64,000 bases of DNA, taken from contig NZ_SJOJ01000012.1 in assembly GCF_004330295.1 (NCBI RefSeq), positions 114,076 through 178,075 of the forward strand, read 5' to 3'. The translations under genes were made by a program, and so were the position numbers. Every line of letters starts with the position of its first letter. Position 1 is the first letter of the stretch. The notes below the pieces were generated by a model. The model had not been told where the DNA came from and searched no databases. It saw only the letters and a list, made by a program, of their open reading frames with translations. This document shows, one piece after another, positions 26,332-35,024 of the stretch. Origin of the DNA: Rahnella victoriana. Lineage in GTDB: Bacteria > Pseudomonadota > Gammaproteobacteria > Enterobacterales > Enterobacteriaceae.

Positions 26332-27067
26332 GCTGACCGCCGTTGACGTGAATTTCCGCGCCATTGACGTAGGACGCCCCTGAAGTACAGAGAAAATGGA
26401 TCAGCGAGGCGACTTCTTCGGCTTTGCCGAGACGCTGCAACGGCACGCTGCGCTCGACGATCTCCTGCGTACCCGGCGAGAGTATGGCGGTGTCGATTTC
26501 TCCCGGCGCAATGGCGTTGACACGGATGCCATGCGGACCGAACTCATGCGCCATTTCGCGGGTCAGGGTGGAGAGCGCCGCTTTGGAACAGGCGTAGGCC
26601 ACACCGGCAAACGGATGCACTTTGCTGCCCGCAATCGACGTCACATTAATAATGCTGCCCTGCGCCGCTTTCAGCTCATCAAACAAGCCGGTGGCCAGCA
26701 TGGCGGTTGAAAACAGGTTGACGTTAAACACCTGTAACCAGGTGGCATAATCGCTGTCGAGCACGCCCAGACGCCCGCCGGTCGGCGTTTTTGGCGAAAT
26801 ACCGGCGTTATCCACCAGCGCGTCAAGCCGTCCGCCGAGGCGTTCTTTAATCATCGGTAAAGCTTTCTGCACGCTGTCGATATCTTCCAGATCAAGATGA
26901 ATATGGTTGAGGAACCCTTCGGCCCACGGGCATTCATCCACCCAGTTCTGACGCGATGCGGTGAAAATCCGCCACCCTGCGGCGTAGAAATGTTTGACGG
27001 TCGCGTGACCGATGCCACGGCTTGCCCCGGTCAGTAAAAGTGTTTTTTTCTGAGTTGTATCGGTCAT
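26324..27067 (-). CDS. Short-chain dehydrogenase/reductase
   Basis: 247 residues from ATG at 27067, with GGGAG 8 bases upstream. Rossmann motif TGASRGIG, NNAG-type segment VDNAGIS, catalytic Ser in NVTSIAG, Tyr-x3-Lys in YACSK, and the C-terminal NGGQHV typical of classical SDRs. It oxidises an alcohol or reduces a carbonyl with NAD(P). The substrate is unknown. First gene of the SDR-kinase-PLP enzyme unit, with the TGATGCATCA palindrome 29 bases upstream. Confidence 0.85.
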   Translation of the reverse strand: MTDTTQKKTLLLTGASRGIGHATVKHFYAAGWRIFTASRQNWVDECPWAEGFLNHIHLDLEDIDSVQKALPMIKERLGGRLDALVDNAGISPKTPTGGRLGVLDSDYATWLQVFNVNLFSTAMLATGLFDELKAAQGSIINVTSIAGSKVHPFAGVAYACSKAALSTLTREMAHEFGPHGIRVNAIAPGEIDTAILSPGTQEIVERSVPLQRLGKAEEVASLIHFLCTSGASYVNGAEIHVNGGQHV

Positions 27068-27095
27068 GAGGATGGCTCCCGTTATTTTTGATATT

Positions 27096-27105
27096 TGATG
27101 CATCA
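27096..27105. promoter_or_regulatory. TGATGCATCA operator before the SDR unit
   Basis: Second copy of the 10-base palindrome, 29 bases upstream of the SDR start on the minus strand and between it and the transporter permease gene. It suggests separate control of the SDR-kinase-PLP unit by the GntR/FCD regulator. Confidence 0.6.
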
Positions 27106-27154
27106 GGAATAATCAAAAAAAGAGGACCTGTAAAGTCCTCTGATGAATGTGACG

Positions 27155-27994
27155 TCAGTGTGTTACCGGTGAATGACGCAGGCGTTCGCCACGGCGGCGC
27201 AGCAGTTCCATCACCAGCAGCAAAATCAGCGATGCGCCGACCATCAGCGATGCCGCTGCCGCAATGGTCGGATCGAGGTTTTCGCGGATACCGGCAAACA
27301 TCTGAATAGGCAACGTGCGCTGGCGCGGACTGGCGAGGAATAAGGTCACCACCACTTCGTCGAAAGAGGCCGCAAAGGCAAACAGCGTACCGGAAAACAC
27401 ACCGGGCGCAATCAGCGGCAGTGTGACTTTACGGAATACGGTCCACGGCGATGCGCCGAGACTGGCCGCTGCTCGCGACAGATTGCGGTCATAATTTTTC
27501 AGTATCGCCACGACCGTGATCACCACGAACGGCACGCCGAGCAACGCATGCGCCAGCACCAGCCCGAGATAGCTGTTGAGCAGCGACACGCGGGCAAAGA
27601 AGAAGAACATGCCCACGGCGATAATCACCACCGGCGCGATCATCGGCGATATCAGGATCGCCAACACCAGCGATTTGCCACGAAACTCACCGCGCACCAG
27701 CCCGACCGACGCCAGCACACCCAGCACGGTCGCCAGCAAAGTGGCCAGCGGCGCAATCAGCAGGCTGTTGCCCAGCGAGCTCAGCCATTCATCCGAATGG
27801 AAAAATGTCTGATACCAGCGCAGCGAAAAACCGGTCAGCGGATAACTGAGAAATGACCCGGCGTTGAACGACAGCGGGACAATGATCAGCACCGGCACAA
27901 TCAGAAACAGCAGGATCGCCGCGCTGTAGAAATTAAAACACCAGCGCCACAACCGCAGTATTAACGCCCCTTTTTGCTTCATCGTGTGTTTCAT
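27155..27994 (-). CDS. ABC importer permease, PotC type
   Basis: 279 residues with six membrane helices. The first is AAILLFLIVPVLIIVPLSF. The EAA-type cytoplasmic loop RAAASLGASPWTVFRKVTLPLIAPG contacts the ATPase. Belongs to the polyamine/opine/phosphonate importer permeases. AAGGAG is 8 bases upstream of the start. It follows the PotB-type gene by 11 bases and forms a heterodimeric channel with it. Confidence 0.88.
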   Translation of the reverse strand: MKHTMKQKGALILRLWRWCFNFYSAAILLFLIVPVLIIVPLSFNAGSFLSYPLTGFSLRWYQTFFHSDEWLSSLGNSLLIAPLATLLATVLGVLASVGLVRGEFRGKSLVLAILISPMIAPVVIIAVGMFFFFARVSLLNSYLGLVLAHALLGVPFVVITVVAILKNYDRNLSRAAASLGASPWTVFRKVTLPLIAPGVFSGTLFAFAASFDEVVVTLFLASPRQRTLPIQMFAGIRENLDPTIAAAASLMVGASLILLLVMELLRRRGERLRHSPVTH

Positions 27995-28005
27995 CTTCCG
28001 GCTCC

Positions 28006-29271
28006 TTAATGGACGGCAATTTCAGCTTTGGTGCGCGTGACGCGGATATAAACGATATACAGCAGCACCACAATCACCAGCAGCTGACTGCCCAGCGCGG
28101 CGGCCATTCCCCAGTTCATGGTCGTGTTGGTGAAGAAGGCCACGAAGTAACTGACCATCTGATCACCCGGCCCGCCCAGCAGCGCAGGCGTGATGTAGTA
28201 GCCGATCGCCATCATAAATACCAGCAAGGCACCGGCGGTGACACCGGCATACGTTTGCGGCACGTACACCCGCCAGAAGGCAGAGAAAGGATGCGCACCG
28301 AGTGAAATCGCAGCGCGGACGTAGTTGGGTGAAATGCCCTTCATCACGGCATATAAAGGAAGCACGATAAATGGCAGCATAATGTGGGTCATCGAGATGT
28401 ACACGCCGAGACGGTTAAACACCATCACCAGCGGGTGATCAATGATGCCGGTGGCAAGCAGCGCACGGTTAATCAGACCGCCTGACTGCAACAGCACAAT
28501 CCAGCTCGCGGTGCGGACAATCAGTGAGGTCCAGAACGGCAGCAGCACCAGAATCATCAGCAGGTTAGCGCGCCCGACCGGTTGTTTCGCCAGCCAGTAC
28601 GCCAGCGGATAACCCAGCGCGACGCAACATAGCGTGACCACCAGCGCCATCCACAACGTTCGCAGCAGAACATTGACGTACAGCGCCTGATCCGGCGGCA
28701 GTGCGACGATATGGCTGCTCTCCACGTCCACCTTGCGGTCAAACGCCGACAGTAAATAAAGGGACGTCACCGGACGTGCAGCGCGTTGCAGCGTCTGCCA
28801 GGTGCTGAGTTCGCCCCACAGCGGCATGCTCCGGATCAGCGGTTCACGGATCGCCCCGCCGTCTTGCGGTACGTGACGCAACGTGCCGGTGATCAGGCTG
28901 CGGTAACGGTTATCTTCGTAGCTTAAACGCTTGGCGACGGTCGCCATCTGGCCGCTGTTGCGGGCATTGCGCAAATCAGTGACCAGCGCGGAAAACGTGG
29001 CCTCATCCGGCACGGTTTTGCCATCCCAGCGGGCAAGCTGCGCCACCGTTTCCGGCAGGGTTGCGCCCAGCTCCGGATTGGTCACACTCTTGCCGAGAAT
29101 GGACGCAATCGGGAACAAAAAACTGACGATAACAAACAGCAACAGCGGCGCAATCAGCAACAATGAACGGCGCGTATATGCCGCTTCCACTTTGCGCAAA
29201 CGCTGACGAAGCGTCGGCCCTTGCGCAGATCCTTCCGCCACCGGTGTGGTCAACATTTCGGTTTGGCTCAT
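28006..29271 (-). CDS. ABC importer permease, PotB type with large insert
   Basis: 421 residues from ATG at 29271, with GGGAG 6 bases upstream. An in-frame ATG at 29322 would sit inside the repeat element. After the first membrane helix (LLLIAPLLLFVIVSFLFPIA) there is a periplasmic region of about 150 residues before helix 2, longer than in E. coli PotB (275 residues total). The rest has the usual five helices and the EAA loop RAAISLGAHPFSAFWRVYVP. It partners with the PotC-type permease encoded next. Confidence 0.86.
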   Translation of the reverse strand: MSQTEMLTTPVAEGSAQGPTLRQRLRKVEAAYTRRSLLLIAPLLLFVIVSFLFPIASILGKSVTNPELGATLPETVAQLARWDGKTVPDEATFSALVTDLRNARNSGQMATVAKRLSYEDNRYRSLITGTLRHVPQDGGAIREPLIRSMPLWGELSTWQTLQRAARPVTSLYLLSAFDRKVDVESSHIVALPPDQALYVNVLLRTLWMALVVTLCCVALGYPLAYWLAKQPVGRANLLMILVLLPFWTSLIVRTASWIVLLQSGGLINRALLATGIIDHPLVMVFNRLGVYISMTHIMLPFIVLPLYAVMKGISPNYVRAAISLGAHPFSAFWRVYVPQTYAGVTAGALLVFMMAIGYYITPALLGGPGDQMVSYFVAFFTNTTMNWGMAAALGSQLLVIVVLLYIVYIRVTRTKAEIAVH

Positions 29272-29329
29272 GTTTTTCTCCCGCTGCGGGCTCCGGTTTC
29301 TTTTTTCACCCATGTTCAGCACAAAATCA

Positions 29330-29429
29330 TTCGGTCTGAATCAAGGCGGCAACTGAGACAGAGCCCCGGGAACATACAAAAGTATGTGGCCGGGGTCTGC
29401 GAAGGCGGCCAGCGCAGAGTCAGACCGAA
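29330..29429. repeat. ERIC/IRU-like intercistronic palindrome
   Basis: TTCGGTCTGA (29330-29339) pairs with TCAGACCGAA (29420-29429). Inside, CCCCGG...CATAC pairs with GTATG...CCGGGG around an AAAA loop (29364-29395). The roughly 100-base imperfect palindrome, with its ...GGAACATACAAAAGTATG... centre and GAAGGATGA edge, resembles an enterobacterial repetitive intergenic consensus element. It lies between the binding-protein gene and the permease genes, where such hairpins commonly stabilise the upstream mRNA segment. Confidence 0.65.
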
Positions 29430-29440
29430 GGATGAAGTGC

Positions 29441-30469
29441 TTACTTCGCGGCCCAGGCGTTGAACCTCTGTTCTAAGTCTTCACCATGCTCAATCCAGAA
29501 GTGAGTATCTACCTGCAATGCGCCTGCCAGGTTTTTCTCTGCGGTCGGCAGATTCTGTGCATATTTCGGGTCAATCATGCCGGTAACCGATTTTTCGGTC
29601 GGGCCGTAAGGGATGGTTTCAGCGAAGACTTTCTGGTTTTCAGGCTTATTAGCGAAAGCGATAAACTGTTCTGCCAGATCTTTGTGTCTGGAGCCTTTAA
29701 CGATCGCCCAGCTGTCGAGGTCGTAGAGGCTGTTATCCCAGACCATTTTGAAATCATGGCCTTCGCCCTGCGCGGCGCTGACGCGACCGTTATAGGCAGA
29801 CGTCATGACCACGTCGCCGGAGACCAGCCATTGCAGGGGTTGTGCACCGGATTCCCACCACTGAATATTCGGTTTGATCTGATCGAGTTTTTTGAAGGCG
29901 CGTTCAACACCCGCTGGCGTCGCCAGCACTTTATAGATGTCTTCACGTTTCACGCCGTCAGCCAGCAGGGCAATTTCCAGCGTGAATTTGGCGCTTTTGC
30001 GCAGGGCGCGTTTGCCCGGAAAATCTTTCACATCCCAGAAGTCTGCCCAGCTGGTGGGTGCTTTTTTCAGTTTGCTGGCGTCATAGGTCAGCACGGTAGA
30101 CCACAGAAAAATCCCCGCGCCGCATTCGGTGACCGCGCCCGGCACGTACTGCGTTTTGTCGCCCAGTTTGCTCCAGTCCAGCGGTTCAAACAGCCCTTCG
30201 TCACAGCCGCGGATCAGTTCCGGGCTTTCTACTTCAACCACATCCCAGCCGACCTGTTTGGTTTCTACCATGGCACGGATACGCGCCATTTCGCCGTTGT
30301 ACTCCCCCGGCTCGATCGTGCCTTTTCCTGCGGCGGCAAAAGGTTTGTAAAAGGCTTTGTCCTGAGCATCCTTATTCAGGCCGCCGAAAGAGATCACGGT
30401 CAGGGATTCTGCCTGAGCCTGAAACACTAACCCTGCAAGAAGAGTGGTAAGGGCAATTTTCTTAAACAT
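29441..30469 (-). CDS. Periplasmic binding protein, PotD/PotF type
   Basis: 342 residues. Signal peptide KKIALTTLLAGLVFQAQA, then a two-lobed binding protein beginning ESLTVISFGG. Segments such as VVEVESPELIRGCDEGLFEPLDWS and VVMTSAYNGRVSAAQ are typical of the spermidine/putrescine-type family. AGGAG lies 7 bases before the ATG. First gene of the transporter unit on the minus strand. The palindrome TGATGCATCA lies 65 bases upstream. The ligand is probably a cationic amine or amino acid, but no specific ligand can be read. Confidence 0.87.
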   Translation of the reverse strand: MFKKIALTTLLAGLVFQAQAESLTVISFGGLNKDAQDKAFYKPFAAAGKGTIEPGEYNGEMARIRAMVETKQVGWDVVEVESPELIRGCDEGLFEPLDWSKLGDKTQYVPGAVTECGAGIFLWSTVLTYDASKLKKAPTSWADFWDVKDFPGKRALRKSAKFTLEIALLADGVKREDIYKVLATPAGVERAFKKLDQIKPNIQWWESGAQPLQWLVSGDVVMTSAYNGRVSAAQGEGHDFKMVWDNSLYDLDSWAIVKGSRHKDLAEQFIAFANKPENQKVFAETIPYGPTEKSVTGMIDPKYAQNLPTAEKNLAGALQVDTHFWIEHGEDLEQRFNAWAAK

Positions 30470-30533
30470 GCTGTGACTCCTGGGTTAACAAAAAAAGTCG
30501 AAAAGCGCGAAGAGAACGGCATTGTTAAAAACA

Positions 30534-30554
30534 TGATGCATCATATTTTATAAT
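30534..30554. promoter_or_regulatory. TGATGCATCA operator before the transporter unit
   Basis: Third copy of the palindrome (30534-30543), again followed by five bases and TATAAT (30549-30554) on the plus strand, the same geometry as at 21457-21477. It lies in the promoter region of the binding-protein gene (minus strand). Confidence 0.6.
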
Positions 30555-30716
30555 AAAGCATAAACCATGCCATTCCTGTTGGTTCTGTCCGCCACGCACA
30601 ACACGGCGGGCGGACAGGGATGAAAGAGGCGTTATGTGATTTTTTTATGCCTCATGACCCTTCAGTTTCTGATTATCAGCACTGCTTTCGTGCATCACTG
30701 CACTGTATAGGTTTCC

Positions 30717-31985
30717 TCAGTCAGCCAGTACGTCGGACAAAATAGCCAGCGCGTCCCGGAACTGCGCGTCAGGGATGGTCAGCGGATAGAGGAAACGGAT
30801 AACGTTGCCGTGTACCCCGCAGCTCAGCATCAGCAATCCGGCATCAAGTGCCTTACGCAGATACTGTCTGGTCAGATCGGCAGAAGGTTTGCCGGTGGCC
30901 GGATCGTTAAATTCCGCCGCCACCATCGATCCCCGGCCACGAACATCCACCAGCGCCGGACAGGTCGCTTTGGCTTTTTCCAGCACTTCCACCAGCTCAG
31001 CGCCCAGGCGGCTGGCGCGGTCGCAGAGTTTTTCTTCACGGATGATATCCAGCACGGCCAGCGCGGAAGCCACCGCCAGTGGGTTACCGGCGTACGTGCC
31101 GCCGAGGCCACCCGGCTCCGGTGCATCCATCAGTTCAGCGCGCCCTGTTACGCCGGAAATCGGCAACCCGCCGCCCAGACTTTTCGCCATCGTGACAATG
31201 TCCGGTTTCGCATCCGGATAATATTCCGACGCAAACATTTTGCCGGTACGCGCAAAACCGCTTTGGACTTCGTCGGCGATCATGACGATGCCGTGACGGT
31301 CACAGATTTCACGCAGCCCTTTTACAAAATCGTCCGGGGCGATATTAAAACCCCCCTCGCCCTGCACCGGCTCATACAAAATGGCCGCGACTTGCTGCGG
31401 GCTGATATCACTGCGGAAAATACGTTCGATACTGTCGAGCGCCATTTCCGTGGTGACGCCGTAAACCGCATTCGGATACTGGGCGTGAAAAACGGAAGCC
31501 GGGAACGGGCCGAATCCCACTTTGTAAGGCACGACTTTGCCGGTAAGGGCCATGGTCAGCAACGTGCGGCCATGAAATGCGCCGGAGAACGTGATAATGC
31601 CAGGGCGGCCGGTGGCTGAGCGGGCAATCTTCACCGCATTTTCGACCGCTTCCGCTCCGGTACTGAAGAACGTGGTTTTCGCTGTTCCGCTCACCGGAGA
31701 GATTTCGTTGATGCGTTCCGCCAGTTCAACAAAGCTGGCGTAAGGCACAATCTGGTAGGAGGTATGGGTGAATAAATCGAGCTGCCGGCGGATTGCCTCA
31801 ACGATTTTAGGGTGACGATGCCCGGTATTCAGCACCGCAATCCCGGCAGTAAAGTCGATGTATTCCCTTCCCTGCTCATCCCACAACGTGGCGTTTTCTG
31901 CCTTCGCCGCATAGAAATCACACATGACGCCAACACCACGCGGTGTCGCGGCTTTACGGCGTTTTTCCAGTTCACTGTGACTCAT
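30717..31985 (-). CDS. GabT-like 4-aminobutyrate aminotransferase
   Basis: 422 residues from ATG at 31985, with AGGAG 6 bases upstream. The open frame further upstream (to 32042) has no such site. Class III aminotransferase: TGAEAVENAVKIARSATGR, FHGRTLL, IADEVQSGFARTG and PLP-lysine in TMAKSLGGGLP. Closest in type to GabT/PuuE, which convert GABA (or 5-aminovalerate) plus 2-oxoglutarate to the semialdehyde. It is divergent from a MocR regulator, the GabR-GabT arrangement. Its aldehyde product could be handled by the sad enzyme of this window. Confidence 0.87.
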   Translation of the reverse strand: MSHSELEKRRKAATPRGVGVMCDFYAAKAENATLWDEQGREYIDFTAGIAVLNTGHRHPKIVEAIRRQLDLFTHTSYQIVPYASFVELAERINEISPVSGTAKTTFFSTGAEAVENAVKIARSATGRPGIITFSGAFHGRTLLTMALTGKVVPYKVGFGPFPASVFHAQYPNAVYGVTTEMALDSIERIFRSDISPQQVAAILYEPVQGEGGFNIAPDDFVKGLREICDRHGIVMIADEVQSGFARTGKMFASEYYPDAKPDIVTMAKSLGGGLPISGVTGRAELMDAPEPGGLGGTYAGNPLAVASALAVLDIIREEKLCDRASRLGAELVEVLEKAKATCPALVDVRGRGSMVAAEFNDPATGKPSADLTRQYLRKALDAGLLMLSCGVHGNVIRFLYPLTIPDAQFRDALAILSDVLAD

Positions 31986-32131
31986 CTTTCGCTCCTGCCC
32001 TGAAGGTTGATATTTTTGGACTGCCGGTTGCGAGGTGAACAATTTGTCGAATAAGCAATCCGTTCTTGTTTTTTATCCCGCCAGCGGCTCTATAATCCAG
32101 AACCAGTTTGAATTATTTTGAGGATCCACTT

Positions 32132-33673
32132 TTGCGCTCATTGCTTTCTGACCTCATTTTGCAGCGCCTGACAGGACTTTCAGAAGCCGTAACAGGCACA
32201 CTGAATAAGCGGGTTTATCAGGCATTACAACAGGCTATCTTTGACGGCAGTATCACGCCCGGCAGCCGGTTACCCGCCTCCCGCGACCTGGCCAAAGAAC
32301 TGGATATTTCGCGCAATACCGTGCTCGCCGCTTACGAACAATTGCAGGCCGAAGGGTACATTCAGACCCGCACCGGAAGTGGTACCTTCGTCACCGCTGA
32401 TTTACCCAAAGACGGTGTGATTGCCGATAAAACCACCCCGCGTTGTGCGCCGCTTCGCAGCCACGTATCGCTGTCCAAACGGGGGTCGCAACTGCTGACG
32501 CGCACCGGCGTGGCGTCGCACCAGTGGGGCGCGTTTATGCCCGGCGTGCCGGATGTGACAAAATTTCCTCACGATATCTGGCGCAAACTGCAAAATCGTC
32601 TGAGCCGGCGGCTGCATCCCGAATACCTCACCTACTCCCGCCACGGCGGCTGCCCGCAACTGCAACAGGCGCTGGCTGATTATCTGCGGATTGCCCGTTC
32701 GGTAGACTGCACCGCAGATCAGATCCTGATCACCGCCGGAACCCATCAGGCGCTGGATTTACTGGCAAAAATGCTGTGCGACCCCGGTGACGTCGCGTGG
32801 ATTGAAGAACCGAGTTACTGGGGGATCCGCAATGTGCTGACCATCAACGGCGTAGAAATTCAGCCGGTGCCGGTGGATGAAAACGGCATGGATCCACCCG
32901 ACAGCCCGCCGCAGGACCGTGCGCCGAAGCTGATATGCGTGACACCGTCACATCACTACCCGCTCGGGTCCGTGATGAGCCTGGCGAGACGACAAAAAAT
33001 CCTGACGATGGCCAGCCAGCAAGGCAGTTGGGTGGTGGAAGATGATTACGACAGTGAGTTCCGTTATTCGGGGAATCCGATCCCCGCATTGCAGGGGCTG
33101 AGCAGCGATGCGCCGGTGATTTATATCGGTACGTTCAGCAAGACATTGTATCCGGCGATGCGGATAAGCTACGTCGTGCTCCCGCGTCCGCTGGCGTCGC
33201 GCCTGAAAATTGCGCATTCCGAACTCTATCGCGCAGGTAACGGACTGACGCAACTTACACTGGCAGAGTTTATCCGTGAAGGCCATTACGCTGCCCATAT
33301 CCGCCGCATGCGTCTGCTTTATGGCAAACGCCGTAACGCCCTGACGCGGCTGATTGAACAGGAATTAGGGACAGAATTTTTATGTGAGAACAGCAACGCA
33401 GGGCTGCATCTGATTTTATCCTTGCCGGATTCGATCGATGACGTGGCGCTCAGCGCTGAGCTGGAGCAAAAGAAAATCCTGACGCGCCCGCTTTCTGCGT
33501 ATTACCTGCGCCCTGCCCCGCGACGCGGGCTGTTGCTCGGTTACGGCTGCGTGCCGGAAGAAGAAATTGAGGCAGCGTTCGGGCATATCGTTGACTGTTT
33601 GCGACGCCGGCTGCATCCGGTCAGTGCAGCGCCAGCGCCAGAACGATACATCCCTGATGAACCGGGTGACTAG
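32132..33673 (+). CDS. MocR/GabR-type regulator (GntR HTH plus aminotransferase fold)
   Basis: About 513 residues from TTG at 32132, with GAGGA 7 bases upstream. A TTG at 32108 is the alternative. The N-terminal GntR winged helix (VYQALQQAIFDGSITPGSRLPASRDLAKELDISRNTV) is joined by a linker to a fold-type I aminotransferase-like domain with the PLP-lysine segment GTFSKTLYPAMRISY. MocR proteins sense PLP or PLP-amine adducts. Being divergent from the GabT-like gene, it probably activates that gene, as GabR does. Confidence 0.86.
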   Translation: MRSLLSDLILQRLTGLSEAVTGTLNKRVYQALQQAIFDGSITPGSRLPASRDLAKELDISRNTVLAAYEQLQAEGYIQTRTGSGTFVTADLPKDGVIADKTTPRCAPLRSHVSLSKRGSQLLTRTGVASHQWGAFMPGVPDVTKFPHDIWRKLQNRLSRRLHPEYLTYSRHGGCPQLQQALADYLRIARSVDCTADQILITAGTHQALDLLAKMLCDPGDVAWIEEPSYWGIRNVLTINGVEIQPVPVDENGMDPPDSPPQDRAPKLICVTPSHHYPLGSVMSLARRQKILTMASQQGSWVVEDDYDSEFRYSGNPIPALQGLSSDAPVIYIGTFSKTLYPAMRISYVVLPRPLASRLKIAHSELYRAGNGLTQLTLAEFIREGHYAAHIRRMRLLYGKRRNALTRLIEQELGTEFLCENSNAGLHLILSLPDSIDDVALSAELEQKKILTRPLSAYYLRPAPRRGLLLGYGCVPEEEIEAAFGHIVDCLRRRLHPVSAAPAPERYIPDEPGD

Positions 33674-33747
33674 CCTGATCCTGCGTAACATGCTCAGCAG
33701 ACTGCTAGCAAAAACCCAAGGTACAATAAAAAATACAATAAAATTCA

Positions 33748-33781
33748 TAAGCCTGTGAGATTTCCCGCAGGCTTATTTTTT
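33748..33781 (+). terminator. Terminator of the mocR-type gene
   Basis: TAAGCCTG (33748-33755) pairs with CAGGCTTA (33768-33775), followed by six T. Confidence 0.8.
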
Positions 33782-33938
33782 ACTTCGCTTTGTCAAAAAA
33801 TGCTTGTTTGCGTCTGAGGCGGGTGGTAAAGATTTTTAATAACACCACACAGACGATCCTTCTCAGGATGTTTTATGCACAAATTGTGCCGGGTCGCGTC
33901 CATCCATTTTCGATCATTTTTATCTGCGGAGTGCCGTG

Positions 33939-35024
33939 ATGAGAACGTATGTCAGCTTCAAAAATATCAAGAAGAGTTACGACGGCGACAAACTGGTGGT
34001 CAGGAATCTCAATCTTGATGTGCATGAGGGGGAATTTCTGACGCTGCTGGGGCCTTCCGGTTCCGGCAAAACCACCAGCCTGATGATGCTTGCAGGTTTC
34101 GAAACGCCGACTCAGGGCGAAATCCTGCTCCGTGACAAACCCTTGCATAATCTGCCACCCCATCAGCGTGATATCGGTATGGTTTTCCAGAACTATGCGC
34201 TGTTTCCGCACATGACCGTGGCTGAAAACCTGGCCTTCCCGCTGACCATCCGCCGCCTCAACAAGACGGATATCAAAGAGAAAGTTGATCGCGTGCTGGA
34301 AATGGTCAAGCTGAAATCCCTTGCCGATCGCTACCCTGCCCAGATGTCGGGTGGTCAGCAACAGCGTGTTGCCCTTGCACGCGCACTGGTGTTTGAGCCG
34401 AAACTGGTCCTGATGGATGAACCGCTTGGTGCACTGGACAAGCAATTGCGCGAGCATATGCAGATGGAAATTAAGCAATTGCACCAGATGCTGGACCTGA
34501 CGATTGTGTATGTCACACACGATCAAAGTGAAGCCATGACCATGTCTGACCGGGTTGCGGTGTTTAATGATGGCGTGATACAGCAGATGGACAGCCCGAG
34601 TGTCATCTATGAAAAACCGGATAATGCGTTTGTCGCACAATTCATCGGCGAGAATAACAGCCTGCTGGCGACCAACAATGCAGCGGAAGGCGATTACTAT
34701 CGCGCCTCGCTTGATGACGGAACACAACTGCATGCTGTAAAAATCCGGCCAAGTTCACCGGGCAAAAAGATTTTGCTCTCGATTCGTCCTGAACGTATCA
34801 GTGTGAATAGCCCTCAGCCGGGGATGGAACATGTTAAAGCCAGAATAAAACAATTTGTTTATCTGGGTGATCATGTGCGCATGATCACTGAGGTCGCTGG
34901 TCAGGATAATTTCATGGTCAAACTTTCTGCAGCAGCCATGAAGCCGGAGTGGCAACCGGGCGCTGAAGTGCTTCTTTCCTGGCAACCTGAACATCTGCGC
35001 GCACTGGATGTGATCACCCACTGA
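33939..35024 (+). CDS. ABC importer ATPase, PotA type
   Basis: 361 residues from ATG at 33939, with CGGAG 7 bases upstream. The overlapping GTG at 33936 is too close. Walker A GPSGSGKTT, Q-loop, signature MSGGQQQRV, Walker B VLMDEPLGALD and switch VTHDQ are complete. A C-terminal TOBE domain follows (SIRPERI, LGDHVRM). It supplies the missing ATPase for the PotB/PotC/PotD-type genes 4 kb away on the other strand. The separation by the GabT/MocR pair indicates rearrangement or split regulation. Confidence 0.9.
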   Translation: MRTYVSFKNIKKSYDGDKLVVRNLNLDVHEGEFLTLLGPSGSGKTTSLMMLAGFETPTQGEILLRDKPLHNLPPHQRDIGMVFQNYALFPHMTVAENLAFPLTIRRLNKTDIKEKVDRVLEMVKLKSLADRYPAQMSGGQQQRVALARALVFEPKLVLMDEPLGALDKQLREHMQMEIKQLHQMLDLTIVYVTHDQSEAMTMSDRVAVFNDGVIQQMDSPSVIYEKPDNAFVAQFIGENNSLLATNNAAEGDYYRASLDDGTQLHAVKIRPSSPGKKILLSIRPERISVNSPQPGMEHVKARIKQFVYLGDHVRMITEVAGQDNFMVKLSAAAMKPEWQPGAEVLLSWQPEHLRALDVITH

